From Phycisphaeraceae bacterium (lineage in GTDB: Bacteria > Planctomycetota > Phycisphaerae > Phycisphaerales > Phycisphaeraceae): a stretch of 64,000 bases of DNA. Below, one piece after another: positions 11,050-20,249 of this stretch (the first letter of the stretch is position 1; the number at the start of each line of letters is the position of its first letter). A model generated the notes under the pieces. That model was not told where the DNA came from, made no database searches, and worked only from the letters and a program-made list of their open reading frames with translations. The stretch is from the NCBI GenBank assembly GCA_028277745.1, contig JANQFR010000091.1, positions 1-64,000 on the forward strand, given 5' to 3'. Made by a program: the position numbers and the translations under genes.

Positions 11050-12501
11050 TCAAAGCTCCAACCCGCCGTCTTCCAGGCCTTCCGGCTTGAGGGTGATGTT
11101 GGCGTTGAAGATGAGGTGGTCCTTCGCCTCATCGGGGCCCTCCGGGCCTTCGAGGCCGAAGGGATTGGCGATGGGGATCCGCCAGGTGGCGGTGAGCAGC
11201 AGGCGGGGCCGGACGTCTTCGCCGATGAAGGCCTCGAGTTGACCGGGGACTTCGAGCGGGATCGCCATTCCTTTCATGGTGAACGTGCCGGTCAGGGTGA
11301 TCGGCTTGATCAGCCCGAAGGCGATGGGGCCGGGCTCGGCGTTGACCTGCTCGAACCGGAAGGTCGAGGTGGGGTGGCCGGCGGCGTCGAGCATGCCGCT
11401 GCTGCGGATGTGGGCGTCGAGGTCGGACTCGCCCATGGTGACGGTGTCGACCGCGACGTGGAACGCCCCGGTCGCCGAGTCGGCGTCGAGCTGGTCGTTA
11501 AGGTCGATCCGGCCGGTCAGGTCGGGGGCCTCGCCTGAGTAAAGTTCGAGCGGAGCGGGGAAGCGGAACTGAACCGCGGGCTGATCGGCGTTGGCGGCGT
11601 CGTCGACGACCCAACTGCTGCTCAGCGTGATCCCGGCCAGGTCCACGTCGACCGTCCGGCCGGCGGGCTTGGGCGGCAGGGGCAGGCCAAGCTCCTCGTA
11701 GCTCTTGGTCACGACACGGGCCGGGATCGGGTCGAACCCGTCGCCGATGGCCGAACCCTCGATATGGGCGACGATCTGCTCGTCCAACTCGGCGGCGGCT
11801 TTCGTGAACACCGCGTCGCGGTCCGCCCAGGGCCCGGAGACGGGCTGGTCGGTGCGGATGAAGATCGGATCGTGGCAGTGGAACTGGGAGAACAGCGCCG
11901 TGCCGATGTAGAGCGTGCCGTCGTCGGCGACGTAGGGGTAAAAGTCGACGTAGAACATCCGGTCGGACCGGCCCAGACCGACGGCGCCGGTCGGCTCGAA
12001 GTGGGCCAGGCCGCGGGTGATGGCGGCGCGGGCCTCGGCCTGGAACGCTTCGGGATCGAAGCCGTCGGGCACGGCGCCTTTCAGCGGCGTCACCTTGATC
12101 GGGGCCGCGACCTTGGAGTTCGCCATCGTCCATACCGGCGTGTCGTTGCGCTGCAGCAGGGCGTCGCTCTGAGGCATGACGCGCGAAGTACGGACGTGGT
12201 TTCTCAATCGGTCCAGCGTGGTGTATCGCCCCTGGTAAACCGATCGGCCACGGTGGTTCTGATAAACGATCAGCGGCGTGATGCCCACGCCCTCCGGCAC
12301 GCCGTTGGCCGCATCGATCGTCTTGACCTCGACCCCCATCTCCTCGGCCAACGCCAGGATCTGCGGCAAGTGTTCGAGGTCGAATGTCTCGGCCAACTCG
12401 GAAACGTCGGGTTGGGTGAACACAATCAACTGCTCATCCGCCGACGCGGCGGCCGGCCAGATCAGCAGAGCCAGGCACGATAACCAAAGGCGCAGCGTCA
12501 T
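11050..12501 (-). CDS. Exported protein with thioredoxin-like start and C-terminal YceI domain
   Basis: The 483-residue protein has a Sec signal peptide (MTLRLWLSCLALLIWPAAASA). Residues of about 23-105 look thioredoxin-like: LIVFTQPDVSEL, then a PLIVYQNHRGRSVYQGRYTTLDRLRNHV stretch (shown here only in part: PLIVYQNHRGRSVYQG), but without a CxxC. The last 170 residues resemble YceI lipocalin-like domains (TGAFHVAVDTVTMGESDLDAH, MKGMAIPLEVPGQLEAF, ATWRIPIANPFGL). YceI proteins bind isoprenoid-like lipids. Its ATG overlaps the stop of the upstream yceI gene by 4 nt, so the two are co-translated. The middle region is unassigned. Confidence 0.65.
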   Translation of the reverse strand: MTLRLWLSCLALLIWPAAASADEQLIVFTQPDVSELAETFDLEHLPQILALAEEMGVEVKTIDAANGVPEGVGITPLIVYQNHRGRSVYQGRYTTLDRLRNHVRTSRVMPQSDALLQRNDTPVWTMANSKVAAPIKVTPLKGAVPDGFDPEAFQAEARAAITRGLAHFEPTGAVGLGRSDRMFYVDFYPYVADDGTLYIGTALFSQFHCHDPIFIRTDQPVSGPWADRDAVFTKAAAELDEQIVAHIEGSAIGDGFDPIPARVVTKSYEELGLPLPPKPAGRTVDVDLAGITLSSSWVVDDAANADQPAVQFRFPAPLELYSGEAPDLTGRIDLNDQLDADSATGAFHVAVDTVTMGESDLDAHIRSSGMLDAAGHPTSTFRFEQVNAEPGPIAFGLIKPITLTGTFTMKGMAIPLEVPGQLEAFIGEDVRPRLLLTATWRIPIANPFGLEGPEGPDEAKDHLIFNANITLKPEGLEDGGLEL

Positions 12502-13109
12502 TTTGAATATCCCACGATCGCGACAACGATGCCGATCTCTTCGCCGACCTTGTCGCCGCCCATGTCTTCCTTGATGCCGAAATCGGTTCGGTTGACCCTG
12601 AACATGGATCGGAGCACCAGCAGGTCGCCTTCCTTGGCCCCGCCGCGTTTGGCGGCGCCGTCGGGGATGTGGTCGGCCTGAATCATCACCGACATCGGCT
12701 TGGTCATGCCGACCAGGCTCAGTTCGCCGTCAACCTTGAGTTGAGCTTTCCCGTCCTCGTTCATCGTGACTTCCGACACGTTATTGAACGTAAACGTGAC
12801 CTTGGCGTGTTCGGCGATCCCCAGCCAGTCGGCGCCTTGCATCACCTCGGTCATCCTCGGGTTGCTGGCGTTGAGGTTTTCCGCGCTGAGGGAGATCGAA
12901 CCGGCGAACGAGGAGGGGTCCTCCGGGTCGTAGGTGATCGTGCCGGAGACGCCCGACCCCACGCCCATGATCGGCTCCAGCTCGGAGTCGACGAAAAAGC
13001 CGATCGCGTTGACGCCCTTGGGGTCCTTGAAATCGAACGTCATGGACTCGGCGGCGGCGGGGACGGCGATCAACAAAGCGGCCAGAGCGCATAAGAGCAG
13101 TCGGGGCAT
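12498..13109 (-). CDS. YceI family periplasmic protein
   Basis: A 203-residue exported protein with a signal peptide ending at about AVPAAAES. The mature part has the YceI pattern: MTFDFKDPKGVNAIGFFVDS at the start, DPEDPSSFAGSISLSAENLNA, then a KVTFTFNNVSEV strand and VDGELSLVGMTKPMSVMI, and a final FRVNRTDFGI. YceI domains form an elongated lipocalin-like barrel that holds isoprenoid or fatty ligands. The start at 13109 is supported by AAGGAA upstream; an in-frame extension continues through the neighbouring tRNA gene and is rejected. It is the first gene of a two-gene minus-strand operon. Confidence 0.85.
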   Translation of the reverse strand: MPRLLLCALAALLIAVPAAAESMTFDFKDPKGVNAIGFFVDSELEPIMGVGSGVSGTITYDPEDPSSFAGSISLSAENLNASNPRMTEVMQGADWLGIAEHAKVTFTFNNVSEVTMNEDGKAQLKVDGELSLVGMTKPMSVMIQADHIPDGAAKRGGAKEGDLLVLRSMFRVNRTDFGIKEDMGGDKVGEEIGIVVAIVGYSK

Positions 13110-13211
13110 GGGTGGGTTCCTTATTCGGGGGTTTGCCGGATTCGTCATAGCATAGGCGCGGGCGTGGGCGTTTGCCCATATCAATGCGATTCGGATACGA
13201 TTTATTCCGTC

Positions 13212-13284
13212 GGGGCAGTAGCTCAGTTGGGAGAGCATCGCCTTTGCAAGGCGAGGGTCAGGGGTTCGAGTCCCCTCTGCTCCA
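13212..13284 (+). tRNA. tRNA-Ala (anticodon TGC)
   Basis: A complete cloverleaf: acceptor GGGGCAG pairs with CTGCTCC, the D arm is GCTCAGTTGGGAGAGC, the anticodon stem is TCGCC/GGCGA with loop TTTGCAA, and the T arm is AGGGG-TTCGAGT-CCCCT. The discriminator is A and CCA is not encoded. Confidence 0.97.
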
Positions 13285-13368
13285 TTGAGGCGGCGCCCGC
13301 CGCGACGCCGATCGGGTAAACTCAATCGTTTAGACATTCCTGTTTTAAGGTTCACACCTGTCACAGCA

Positions 13369-14343
13369 ATGATTTCAGCCAAGCGACTCGTGAAATGGTA
13401 CGGTCCGACGGCCGCGGTCAGCGACCTCACCTTTGATATCGAGCCGGGACAGATCGTCGGTTTCCTCGGGCCCAACGGGGCCGGCAAGTCGACGACGATG
13501 CGGATCCTCACCGGCTACCTTCCCCCGACGTCGGGCAGCGCATCGATCGGCGGCCACGACGTGCTCGACGACTCTCGGGCCGCCCGGGCCCAGATCGGCT
13601 ACCTGCCGGAGGGGACGCCCCTGTACGGCGAGATGCGGGTGACCGAGTACCTCGACTACCGCGGCCGGCTGCTGAAGATGCCCCGGGCCGAGCGGCGGCG
13701 GCGGATCGACGAGGTGTGCGGCCGCTGCGGCCTCGAGCCGGTCAGGCGGCGGGCGATCAGCAACCTGTCGCGCGGCAACAAACAGCGGGTCGGGCTGGCC
13801 CAGGCGCTGCTGCACGAGCCGCCGGTCCTGATCCTGGATGAGCCGACCGCGGGGCTCGACCCGAAGCAGATCACCGCGGTGCGGGGGCTGATCGCGGAGC
13901 TGCGCGGCAGGCACACGGTGCTGCTGTCGAGCCACATCCTGCCGGAGGTGGAGAAGACCGCCGACCGGGTGATGATCATCGCGGGCGGCCGGCTGGTCGC
14001 CGACGGCTCGCCGGACGAGTTGCGGCGGCGTGTGGCCGCGGGGGGACGGGTCCTGATCGAGGCGAAGGCGGGCGCGGCGGCCCTGCGGGAGGCCGTGGGC
14101 GGGCTCGACGCCGTGGCCCGGGTCGAGGTGTCGGCGCAGGACGACGGCTGGACCCGCGCAACGATCACACCTAAAGACGACGCCGACATCCGGGAGGCGA
14201 TCGGCGGGGCGTTGCTCGCCCGCGGCGTCGCGCTGCGGGAGATCCGCCTGGAGTCGGCGAGCCTCGAACAGTTCTTTGTGCAGGTGACCGACAGCGTCCC
14301 GGGTCAGGCCAGCGAGGCCGTCGCGCAAGGGGGTGCGGCATGA
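13369..14343 (+). CDS. ABC transporter ATP-binding protein (gliding-type, GldA-like)
   Basis: The 324-residue ATPase is the first gene of a four-gene ABC locus. Walker A GPNGAGKST is at residues 34-42, the signature LSRGNKQR at about 133 and Walker B LILDEP at about 154, with the switch His in LLSSHILPEVE. A C-terminal extension of about 90 residues (ending SASLEQFFVQVTDS) matches the extra domain of the NatA/GldA group. ATG at 13369 begins the conserved MISAKRLVKWYGPTAAV; a frame opening at 13285 abuts the tRNA and is rejected. Its stop overlaps the permease start (ATGA). The substrate is unknown. Confidence 0.9.
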   Translation: MISAKRLVKWYGPTAAVSDLTFDIEPGQIVGFLGPNGAGKSTTMRILTGYLPPTSGSASIGGHDVLDDSRAARAQIGYLPEGTPLYGEMRVTEYLDYRGRLLKMPRAERRRRIDEVCGRCGLEPVRRRAISNLSRGNKQRVGLAQALLHEPPVLILDEPTAGLDPKQITAVRGLIAELRGRHTVLLSSHILPEVEKTADRVMIIAGGRLVADGSPDELRRRVAAGGRVLIEAKAGAAALREAVGGLDAVARVEVSAQDDGWTRATITPKDDADIREAIGGALLARGVALREIRLESASLEQFFVQVTDSVPGQASEAVAQGGAA

Positions 14344-15059
14344 GCGCGGTGTGGACGATCGCCAAGCGCGAATTGACCGGGATGTACTTCTCGCCGATCG
14401 CTTACCTGGTGCTGGGCATCTTCGCGTTTGTCACGAGCCTGCTGTTCTTCGCTCAGTACGGCCCGGGTCAGCCGGCGACGATGCGCGGCGAGTTCACGTG
14501 GCTTGTGTGGTTGCTCGTGTTCCTGTCGCCGGCGATCTCGATGCGGTCAATCAGCGAGGAACTCAAGTCCGGCACGATCGAGATGCTCATGACCGCCCCA
14601 ATCAGCGACACGCAGGTCGTGCTCGGCAAGTGGCTGGGCGCCGTGGGCTTCTTTCTGACGCTGCTGATCCCGGTGCTGCTGCAGGTCGCTCTGCTGGAGC
14701 TGACCGCGGAGCCGGACTACGGCCCGATCTTCACCGGGCTCCTGGGCCTGATCCTGGTCGGGGCGCTTTACCTGGCGATCGGCGTCTTTGTCTCGACCCT
14801 GACCGACAGCCAGTTGATCGCGTTCATCACGACCGCGTTGATTACGGGTTTCCTGACGATCGGGCTCTACATGATCTCGGCGGCCGATTTCACGCCGCTC
14901 GCGGTGAAGGACGTGCTCTACTACATCAACGTCAACCAGCAGTTTGAGGCGTTCGCCAAGGGTCTGATCGACGTGCGGAACTTTGTCTTCTTCCTGTCCG
15001 GGTCGGCGTTGTTCCTGTTTTTTGGCATCAAGCTGCTTGAGAGCCGGAGGTGGAGATGA
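14340..15059 (+). CDS. ABC-2 type permease (GldF-like)
   Basis: A 239-residue integral membrane protein with about six hydrophobic segments, for example AYLVLGIFAFVTSLLFFAQ, FTWLVWLLVFLSPAISM, FLTLLIPVLLQVALLEL, LLGLILVGALYLAIGVFVS and LIAFITTALITGFLTIGLYM. The motif SMRSISEELKSGTIEMLMTAPIS is shared by ABC-2 and GldF-type permeases and contacts the ATPase. It overlaps the ATPase gene upstream and the GldG-like gene downstream by 4 nt each, so the three are translationally coupled. It should form the channel of the complex; direction of transport cannot be told from the sequence. Confidence 0.9.
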   Translation: MSAVWTIAKRELTGMYFSPIAYLVLGIFAFVTSLLFFAQYGPGQPATMRGEFTWLVWLLVFLSPAISMRSISEELKSGTIEMLMTAPISDTQVVLGKWLGAVGFFLTLLIPVLLQVALLELTAEPDYGPIFTGLLGLILVGALYLAIGVFVSTLTDSQLIAFITTALITGFLTIGLYMISAADFTPLAVKDVLYYINVNQQFEAFAKGLIDVRNFVFFLSGSALFLFFGIKLLESRRWR

Positions 15060-17149
15060 GCGATGCTACACAAGCCAAACGGCGGGCCCGATACGGCCTC
15101 AACGTGACGATCGCGCTGGTTGCGGCGACCGGGATCGTCGTTGGCCTCAACGCGATCGTCGACCGTCAGTTCCGCCGCCTGCCGCCTGCCGGCAAGGACT
15201 GGGTCCGGTTCGACCTGACCGCGACGCGGCAGTACAGCCTGTCGCCACAGACGCGGAAGGTGCTCACGTCACTGGATGAGGATTACGAGATCGTCTGCCT
15301 GTTCCGGGCGCCGACGCTTCAGACCCAGCGGGTCCGTGACCTCGTCGAGGAGTACCCGAGGTACTCCTCGCGGCTGACCGTTGAGGTGATCGACCCGGTG
15401 CGCGACATCACCGCGGTCGAAGAGTTCCTCGGGCGGGTGCGTGAACGCTACGCGGACCAGATCGAGCCGACGGAGGTTGCGATCCGCCAGGGTCTCGCCG
15501 CACTGGCGCAAACGCGCGAAGCGTTCATCGAGGCGACAACACTCATGCGTGACGCGCTCGACGGCGATGCGCTGGATGACAGTGCGACCAGACGGCTGAT
15601 GGAGCAGGCGTTCGGGGCGATGACGCAGCTCGGTTCAGACCTGTCGGAAATGGACAAACAGGTCAACGCCGCGCTCGAGTCGCCGCTCCCGGACTACCGG
15701 CTGGAGGCCGCGAAGCTGACCAGCGTGATGACGCAGTTGACGACCGGGGTGTTCCCGCCGGTGGTGCGGCAGTTCAAGCAACTGGTGGAGTTGGAGCAGA
15801 CGCCCGCCGATGTCAAGGACACGCTGCTGAAAGTGGTGGCGTTGATTGAGCCCCTGGAGCAGTCGGTGGGCGAGGCCCAGTTCGCGTTGGAATCGGTCGG
15901 GCCGATCGAAGGCTACCAGGAAGCAACCGCGACGTTGTTGCGGGAGGAATGCGTGGCGGTGCTGTCGCCGACGCAGGTCCGGGCGATCCCGGTGCGCGAG
16001 TTGTTCCGCGAGCCGGATCCGCGGCTGGTGGAACAGCAGGGGCAGGCGGACCTCGGCTTCATCGGCGAAGAACGGCTCACCGGCACGCTGGTGAGCCTGT
16101 CGCTCAAGACGCCGCCGCTGGTGGTGTTCGTGACCAACAGCCAGCCCGCCATGGGGCCGCGCGGGGCCTACCGGGCGGTCGCACAGCGGCTCATGGCGAC
16201 GAACTTCGAGGTCCAGCAATGGAACCCGCGCGGCGAGACCTCGCCGTTCGGCCAGCCCATGCCGCCGACCGATCCGCCCCAGCCCAAAGAAGGACAGAAG
16301 GCGGTCTGGGTGATCCTGCCGTTTCCCCCGCTGGACCCGGGCAACCCGATGGCGGCGATCAACAGCCCCAAGCAGGAGATCGGCGAGCTGTTGAACCGGG
16401 TGCTGGAATCGGGCGACGCGGCCCTGGTCATGCTCGGCGCCGAGCCCGCCGCCCAGTTCGGCGCGCCGGACCCGATCGTTCAGTTGGTCGAACGGTGGGG
16501 CGTCAAGCCGCAGCTCGACCGCATCGTGATGCGTCAGATCCAGACCCCCGATCGTCAGTCGCGTGCGACCGCGCAATTCCAGGTCGCCGACTGGCCCGGC
16601 GTCTTGCCGATCACCCGCGCCCTGGCGGGGATGCCCGGCTACTTCGTCGGCCCCAGCCCGATCGACGTCGGTGCTGCCGACGGCGTCACGATCGAGCCGT
16701 TGGTCGTCTTGTCGGGTCCGCTGATGTGGACGTTCAGCGATTTCACTTCGGTCGAGGCGGTGCAGCGGGCGCAATACAACCCGGAAACCGCGGAGGACCA
16801 CTTCACCATCGGCGTGGCCGCGGTCAAGGGCGACGCCCGGCTCGTCGCCGTCGCCGACGCCGCGTGGGCGACCGATTCGCTGGTGACCTACGGCGTCTTC
16901 GGCCCCGGGTCGGCGGAGGTCGTCGGTGCGACGTTCCCCGGCAACGGCGAATTGTTCGTCAACAGCGTGTACTGGCTCGCCGGCCTCGAGGAGTTGATCG
17001 CCGCCAGCCCGCGCTCACAGGATATCCGCCGCATCCAGGCCATGAGCGGCGCGACGCTGCTGACCTACCGCTGGCTGCTGCTGGCCGGGATGCCGCTGGT
17101 CATCCTTGTCGCCGGGACCGGCGTCTGGCTCGTGCGACGAAAGGGATAA
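15056..17149 (+). CDS. GldG-like auxiliary component of ABC locus
   Basis: A protein of about 697 residues, with an N-terminal membrane segment (NVTIALVAATGIVVGLNAIVD), a large extracytoplasmic region and a C-terminal membrane segment (LLLAGMPLVILVAGTGVWLV) followed by RRKG. The stretch VRFDLTATRQYSLSPQTRKVL, given here in outline as DLTATRQYSLS, is the signature of the GldG-type ABC auxiliary family. A helical insert occupies about residues 120-290. ATG at 15056 overlaps the permease stop and is preferred to a GTG at 15050. In Bacteroidetes the counterpart is needed for gliding; in this group the role is unknown. Confidence 0.85.
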   Translation: MSDATQAKRRARYGLNVTIALVAATGIVVGLNAIVDRQFRRLPPAGKDWVRFDLTATRQYSLSPQTRKVLTSLDEDYEIVCLFRAPTLQTQRVRDLVEEYPRYSSRLTVEVIDPVRDITAVEEFLGRVRERYADQIEPTEVAIRQGLAALAQTREAFIEATTLMRDALDGDALDDSATRRLMEQAFGAMTQLGSDLSEMDKQVNAALESPLPDYRLEAAKLTSVMTQLTTGVFPPVVRQFKQLVELEQTPADVKDTLLKVVALIEPLEQSVGEAQFALESVGPIEGYQEATATLLREECVAVLSPTQVRAIPVRELFREPDPRLVEQQGQADLGFIGEERLTGTLVSLSLKTPPLVVFVTNSQPAMGPRGAYRAVAQRLMATNFEVQQWNPRGETSPFGQPMPPTDPPQPKEGQKAVWVILPFPPLDPGNPMAAINSPKQEIGELLNRVLESGDAALVMLGAEPAAQFGAPDPIVQLVERWGVKPQLDRIVMRQIQTPDRQSRATAQFQVADWPGVLPITRALAGMPGYFVGPSPIDVGAADGVTIEPLVVLSGPLMWTFSDFTSVEAVQRAQYNPETAEDHFTIGVAAVKGDARLVAVADAAWATDSLVTYGVFGPGSAEVVGATFPGNGELFVNSVYWLAGLEELIAASPRSQDIRRIQAMSGATLLTYRWLLLAGMPLVILVAGTGVWLVRRKG

Positions 17150-17153
17150 GCCG

Positions 17154-18575
17154 ATGAACGCCAAGACCACGATCGTCCTTGTCGCCTTGCTGGTGCTCGT
17201 CGCCAGCTACCTCTATTTCGTCGAGTTCAACGCGCCGCCCCCGCCCACCGGCACGCCTTCGATCCCGACCGAGATCTCGCCCGATGGTGAGCCGCTGCTG
17301 CCGCCCAACGCGTTGGCTGGCGTCAACCGCATCGACATGGAGCTGCCCGACGATGAAGCCGTCACCGTTGAACGCGTCGGCACGGGCTGGTCGCAGACGG
17401 CGCCGGTCACGTTTCCGTTCAACCCCAGCGACGTCGAGCTGCTGATCAGCACCGCGGGCAACCTCCGCTACGTCGAGGCCCTCGACGTCAACACGCTCAA
17501 CGAGGACAACCCGCAGCGGGCGGTTATCACGTTCAGCGGCGGCGAAGGCGAGCCGGTCGAGCTGGTCCTCGGCCGGCAGACCATCGCCGGGCGCGGGTAC
17601 ATCATGCGGCCAGGCGACCCGGTGGTCTACGTCGTCAATGACGCCCTCCACACCGCGTTGCTCGACCAGCCGTACCGCAACATGCGCCAAACCACGCTCA
17701 AAGCCCCTCTCGCGTCCAACGCCTCGGCCATCACCCTCACGACCCCTGGCCACACGATCGACCTGACCAAGGCAGACGGCCGATGGCTTCTCGATCGCGA
17801 CCCCGCGCAACGCGCGGATGAAAGCGCCGTCGACAACTTGGCCCGGGGGGTGGGTTCGGCCCGGATCAAAAACTTCATCGAGGACGAGCCTTCGTCAATG
17901 ACGCGTTTCGGGCTGGATGAGCCCGAAGTCGTCATCACGTTGACCACGCCGGGCGTCGACGATCAGCCGGACACGCCCCACACGCTCCGCATCGGGGCCC
18001 CCGCCGACATGGAAAGCAAGACCTACTACGCAACGTGGTCGCCCTCCGCCGAGCCGTCGCGGGTGGTGTTCACGCTCGACGCCGCCGATCGTGAGCGGCT
18101 GCTGGTTAAGCCCGACGCGTTGCGCGACCCGCGGGTGCTGCCGATCAAGACGCTGGACATCCGTCGGGTCCTCATCGGCAAACCGGCCGCCGCCGGGACG
18201 CCACCGTGGGAGATGCGCCGCACTCCGGACGGCTTCACGCTCGAAGGCTCCGATGAAACGATCGATCTGATCAAAGCCGACGACCTGCTCCAGTCCATCG
18301 TTGGACTCCGCGGGGCGGGATTCGTCCATGAGCCTGTTTCCACGACGCCCGCCGCGGTGGTCGAGATCGACGCCGATGGGGCGTACACCCTCAGCCTCCA
18401 CCCGGGCGAGACGGACGAGGCGCTATGGGTTGTGAAGCGTGACGACGAGCCGTACGGCTACCTGATCGAAAAAGCCGAGCTCGAGCCGATCCTGACCCCG
18501 GACATCGTCCACGCTCCCGACCCCGCCGCCCCCGCGCCGGTGGGAGACAACGAACTGGTCGAGCCCATGAAGTAA
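17154..18575 (+). CDS. DUF4340 domain protein of the GldFG-like locus
   Basis: The 473-residue product has one N-terminal membrane segment (TTIVLVALLVLVASYLYFV) and an extracytoplasmic part with two repeated DUF4340-like units: a GEPVELVLGRQTIAGRGYIMRPG region with a later counterpart around TPHTLRIGAPADMESKTYYA. Such proteins regularly follow GldF/GldG-type ABC genes, as here, with a 4-nt gap. It is presumably a membrane-anchored partner of the ABC complex. ATG at 17154 lies just before the membrane anchor, with AAAGGG upstream; a GTG at 17106 would overlap the preceding gene. No catalytic motif is recognisable. Confidence 0.8.
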   Translation: MNAKTTIVLVALLVLVASYLYFVEFNAPPPPTGTPSIPTEISPDGEPLLPPNALAGVNRIDMELPDDEAVTVERVGTGWSQTAPVTFPFNPSDVELLISTAGNLRYVEALDVNTLNEDNPQRAVITFSGGEGEPVELVLGRQTIAGRGYIMRPGDPVVYVVNDALHTALLDQPYRNMRQTTLKAPLASNASAITLTTPGHTIDLTKADGRWLLDRDPAQRADESAVDNLARGVGSARIKNFIEDEPSSMTRFGLDEPEVVITLTTPGVDDQPDTPHTLRIGAPADMESKTYYATWSPSAEPSRVVFTLDAADRERLLVKPDALRDPRVLPIKTLDIRRVLIGKPAAAGTPPWEMRRTPDGFTLEGSDETIDLIKADDLLQSIVGLRGAGFVHEPVSTTPAAVVEIDADGAYTLSLHPGETDEALWVVKRDDEPYGYLIEKAELEPILTPDIVHAPDPAAPAPVGDNELVEPMK

Positions 18576-18610
18576 GCGACTGGCGTTTCTTCACGTAGAA
18601 CGTGTGTAAG

Positions 18611-18690
18611 AAGCCGGTCCTGAGCGGAGCGAAGGTCCGGATCGCGTAGGTGAAATCCATCCGGACCTTCGCTCCGCTCAGGACCGGCTT
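18611..18690. repeat. Perfect 32-bp inverted repeat between convergent genes
   Basis: Arms 18611-18642 and 18659-18690 are exact reverse complements around a 16-nt spacer. Flanking bases continue the symmetry imperfectly (AGAACGTGTGTAAG on the left against a similar inverted stretch at about 18717-18734). It lies between the ends of the DUF4340 gene and purF and may serve both as a transcription terminator, although no T-run follows. Confidence 0.8.
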
Positions 18691-18728
18691 GATCACAAAT
18701 CCGATTGGATTACTTCGCACGCACGTTC

Positions 18729-20249
18729 TTACATATCGCTGTTAACGTCGATAAGCTCGCTCGCAGCGATCTGCTGATCCTTGGCGGTGCGCGTGGCGTT
18801 ATTCCGGGTCTGGTAAAGCCGGTCGAGGTAAGCCTGATCGACATCGCCGGTCACGTAGTGGCCGTCGAAGACCGAGCAATCGAACCGCCGGATGGCGGGG
18901 TTGCCCTCCCTGGCGCACTCGATCAGGTCGTTGAGGTCCTGATAGATCAATCGGTCGGCGCCGATCAACTCGGCGATCTCGTCGGCGCAGCGGTTGTGGG
19001 CGATCAATTCGACGGCGGCGGGCATGTCGATGCCGTACACATTGGGGCGCCTCACCTCGGGGGCGGCGGAGGCGAAGTAGACCTTGCGGGCGCCGGCGTC
19101 GCGCGCCATCTGAATGATCTGGTGGCACGTCGTGCCGCGGACGATCGAGTCGTCCACCAGCAGCACGTTCTTGTCCTTGAACTCGAGCTCGATCGGGTTC
19201 AGTTTCTGTCGGACCGACGCCTGGCGCTGGTCCTGCCCGGGCATGATGAACGTCCGGCCGATGTAGCGGTTCTTGATGTACCCTTCGCGGTATTTGACTC
19301 CGAGGCGGTTGGCCAGTTGCAGGGCGGACGTCCGGCTCGTGTCGGGGATGGGCACGACCACGTCGATGTCATGTTCCGGCCAGACGCGGAGGATCTTCTC
19401 GGCCAGCTTCTCGCCCATACGCAGCCGCGACTTGTAAACGCTGATCTCGTCGATGATCGAGTCGGGGCGGGCGAGGTAGACGAACTCGAAGATGCAGGGC
19501 GTGTGCTCCACGGGGTCGACGCACTGGCGGGTGTGAAGCCGGCCGTCGGCGTCGATGAAAATCGCTTCGCCGGGCTGGATGTCGCGGATGAGGTCGAAGC
19601 CCTGGGTGTCGAGGGCAACGGACTCGGAAGCGATCATATAGTCGGTGCCGTAGAGCCCGGCCCGTCGCTGCCCGAAGCAGATGGGGCGGATGCCGTGCGG
19701 GTCGCGGAAGGCGAGCACGCCGTAGCCGGTGATCATGGCGACGCAGGCGTAGGCGCCGCGGACGCGTTGATAAACGCTGGTGAGGGCGTTGAAGATGTCG
19801 CCGGGACCGGGCGCGTGCTTGCCGAGTTCCTGGAGCTCGTGGGCCAGGACGTTGAGCAGGACCTCTGAGTCGGAGGTGGTGTTGATGTGGCGCAGGTCCG
19901 ACTCGAAGAGTTCGCGGGTCAGCTCGGCGGCGTTGGTGAGGTTGCCGTTATGGGCGAGCGTGATGCCGTAGGGCGAGTTGACGTAGAACGGCTGGGACTC
20001 TGCTGAGGAACACGAGCCCGCGGTGGGATACCGGACGTGGCCGATGCCCATGTTGCCCTGAAGCCGGTCCATGTCCTGCTGCCGGAAGACATCGCGGACC
20101 AGCCCGTTGGCGCGCCGCATGTACAGCTTGGATTGGTCGCAGGTCGCGATCCCCGCGGCGTCCTGACCGCGGTGTTGAAGCACGGTCAACGCGTCGTAAA
20201 GCCCCTGATTCACTTGGGAATTGGCAACCATGCCGGCAATGCCGCACAT
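18729..20249 (-). CDS. purF: Amidophosphoribosyltransferase
   Basis: PurF makes 5-phosphoribosylamine from PRPP and glutamine, the first step of purine synthesis. In the 506-residue product MCGIAGMV places the nucleophilic Cys at residue 2, so no propeptide is present. Glutaminase features include GIGHVRYPTAGSC and NLTNAAEL. The PRPP-binding loop is LLVDDSIVRGTTCHQII, and CIFEFVYLARPDSIID and PNVYGIDMP are typical of the family. The sequence reads like the E. coli type rather than the iron-sulfur Bacillus type. The start at 20249 is fixed by the Cys2 requirement; a frame opening at 20294 would bury it. Confidence 0.95.
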   Translation of the reverse strand: MCGIAGMVANSQVNQGLYDALTVLQHRGQDAAGIATCDQSKLYMRRANGLVRDVFRQQDMDRLQGNMGIGHVRYPTAGSCSSAESQPFYVNSPYGITLAHNGNLTNAAELTRELFESDLRHINTTSDSEVLLNVLAHELQELGKHAPGPGDIFNALTSVYQRVRGAYACVAMITGYGVLAFRDPHGIRPICFGQRRAGLYGTDYMIASESVALDTQGFDLIRDIQPGEAIFIDADGRLHTRQCVDPVEHTPCIFEFVYLARPDSIIDEISVYKSRLRMGEKLAEKILRVWPEHDIDVVVPIPDTSRTSALQLANRLGVKYREGYIKNRYIGRTFIMPGQDQRQASVRQKLNPIELEFKDKNVLLVDDSIVRGTTCHQIIQMARDAGARKVYFASAAPEVRRPNVYGIDMPAAVELIAHNRCADEIAELIGADRLIYQDLNDLIECAREGNPAIRRFDCSVFDGHYVTGDVDQAYLDRLYQTRNNATRTAKDQQIAASELIDVNSDM

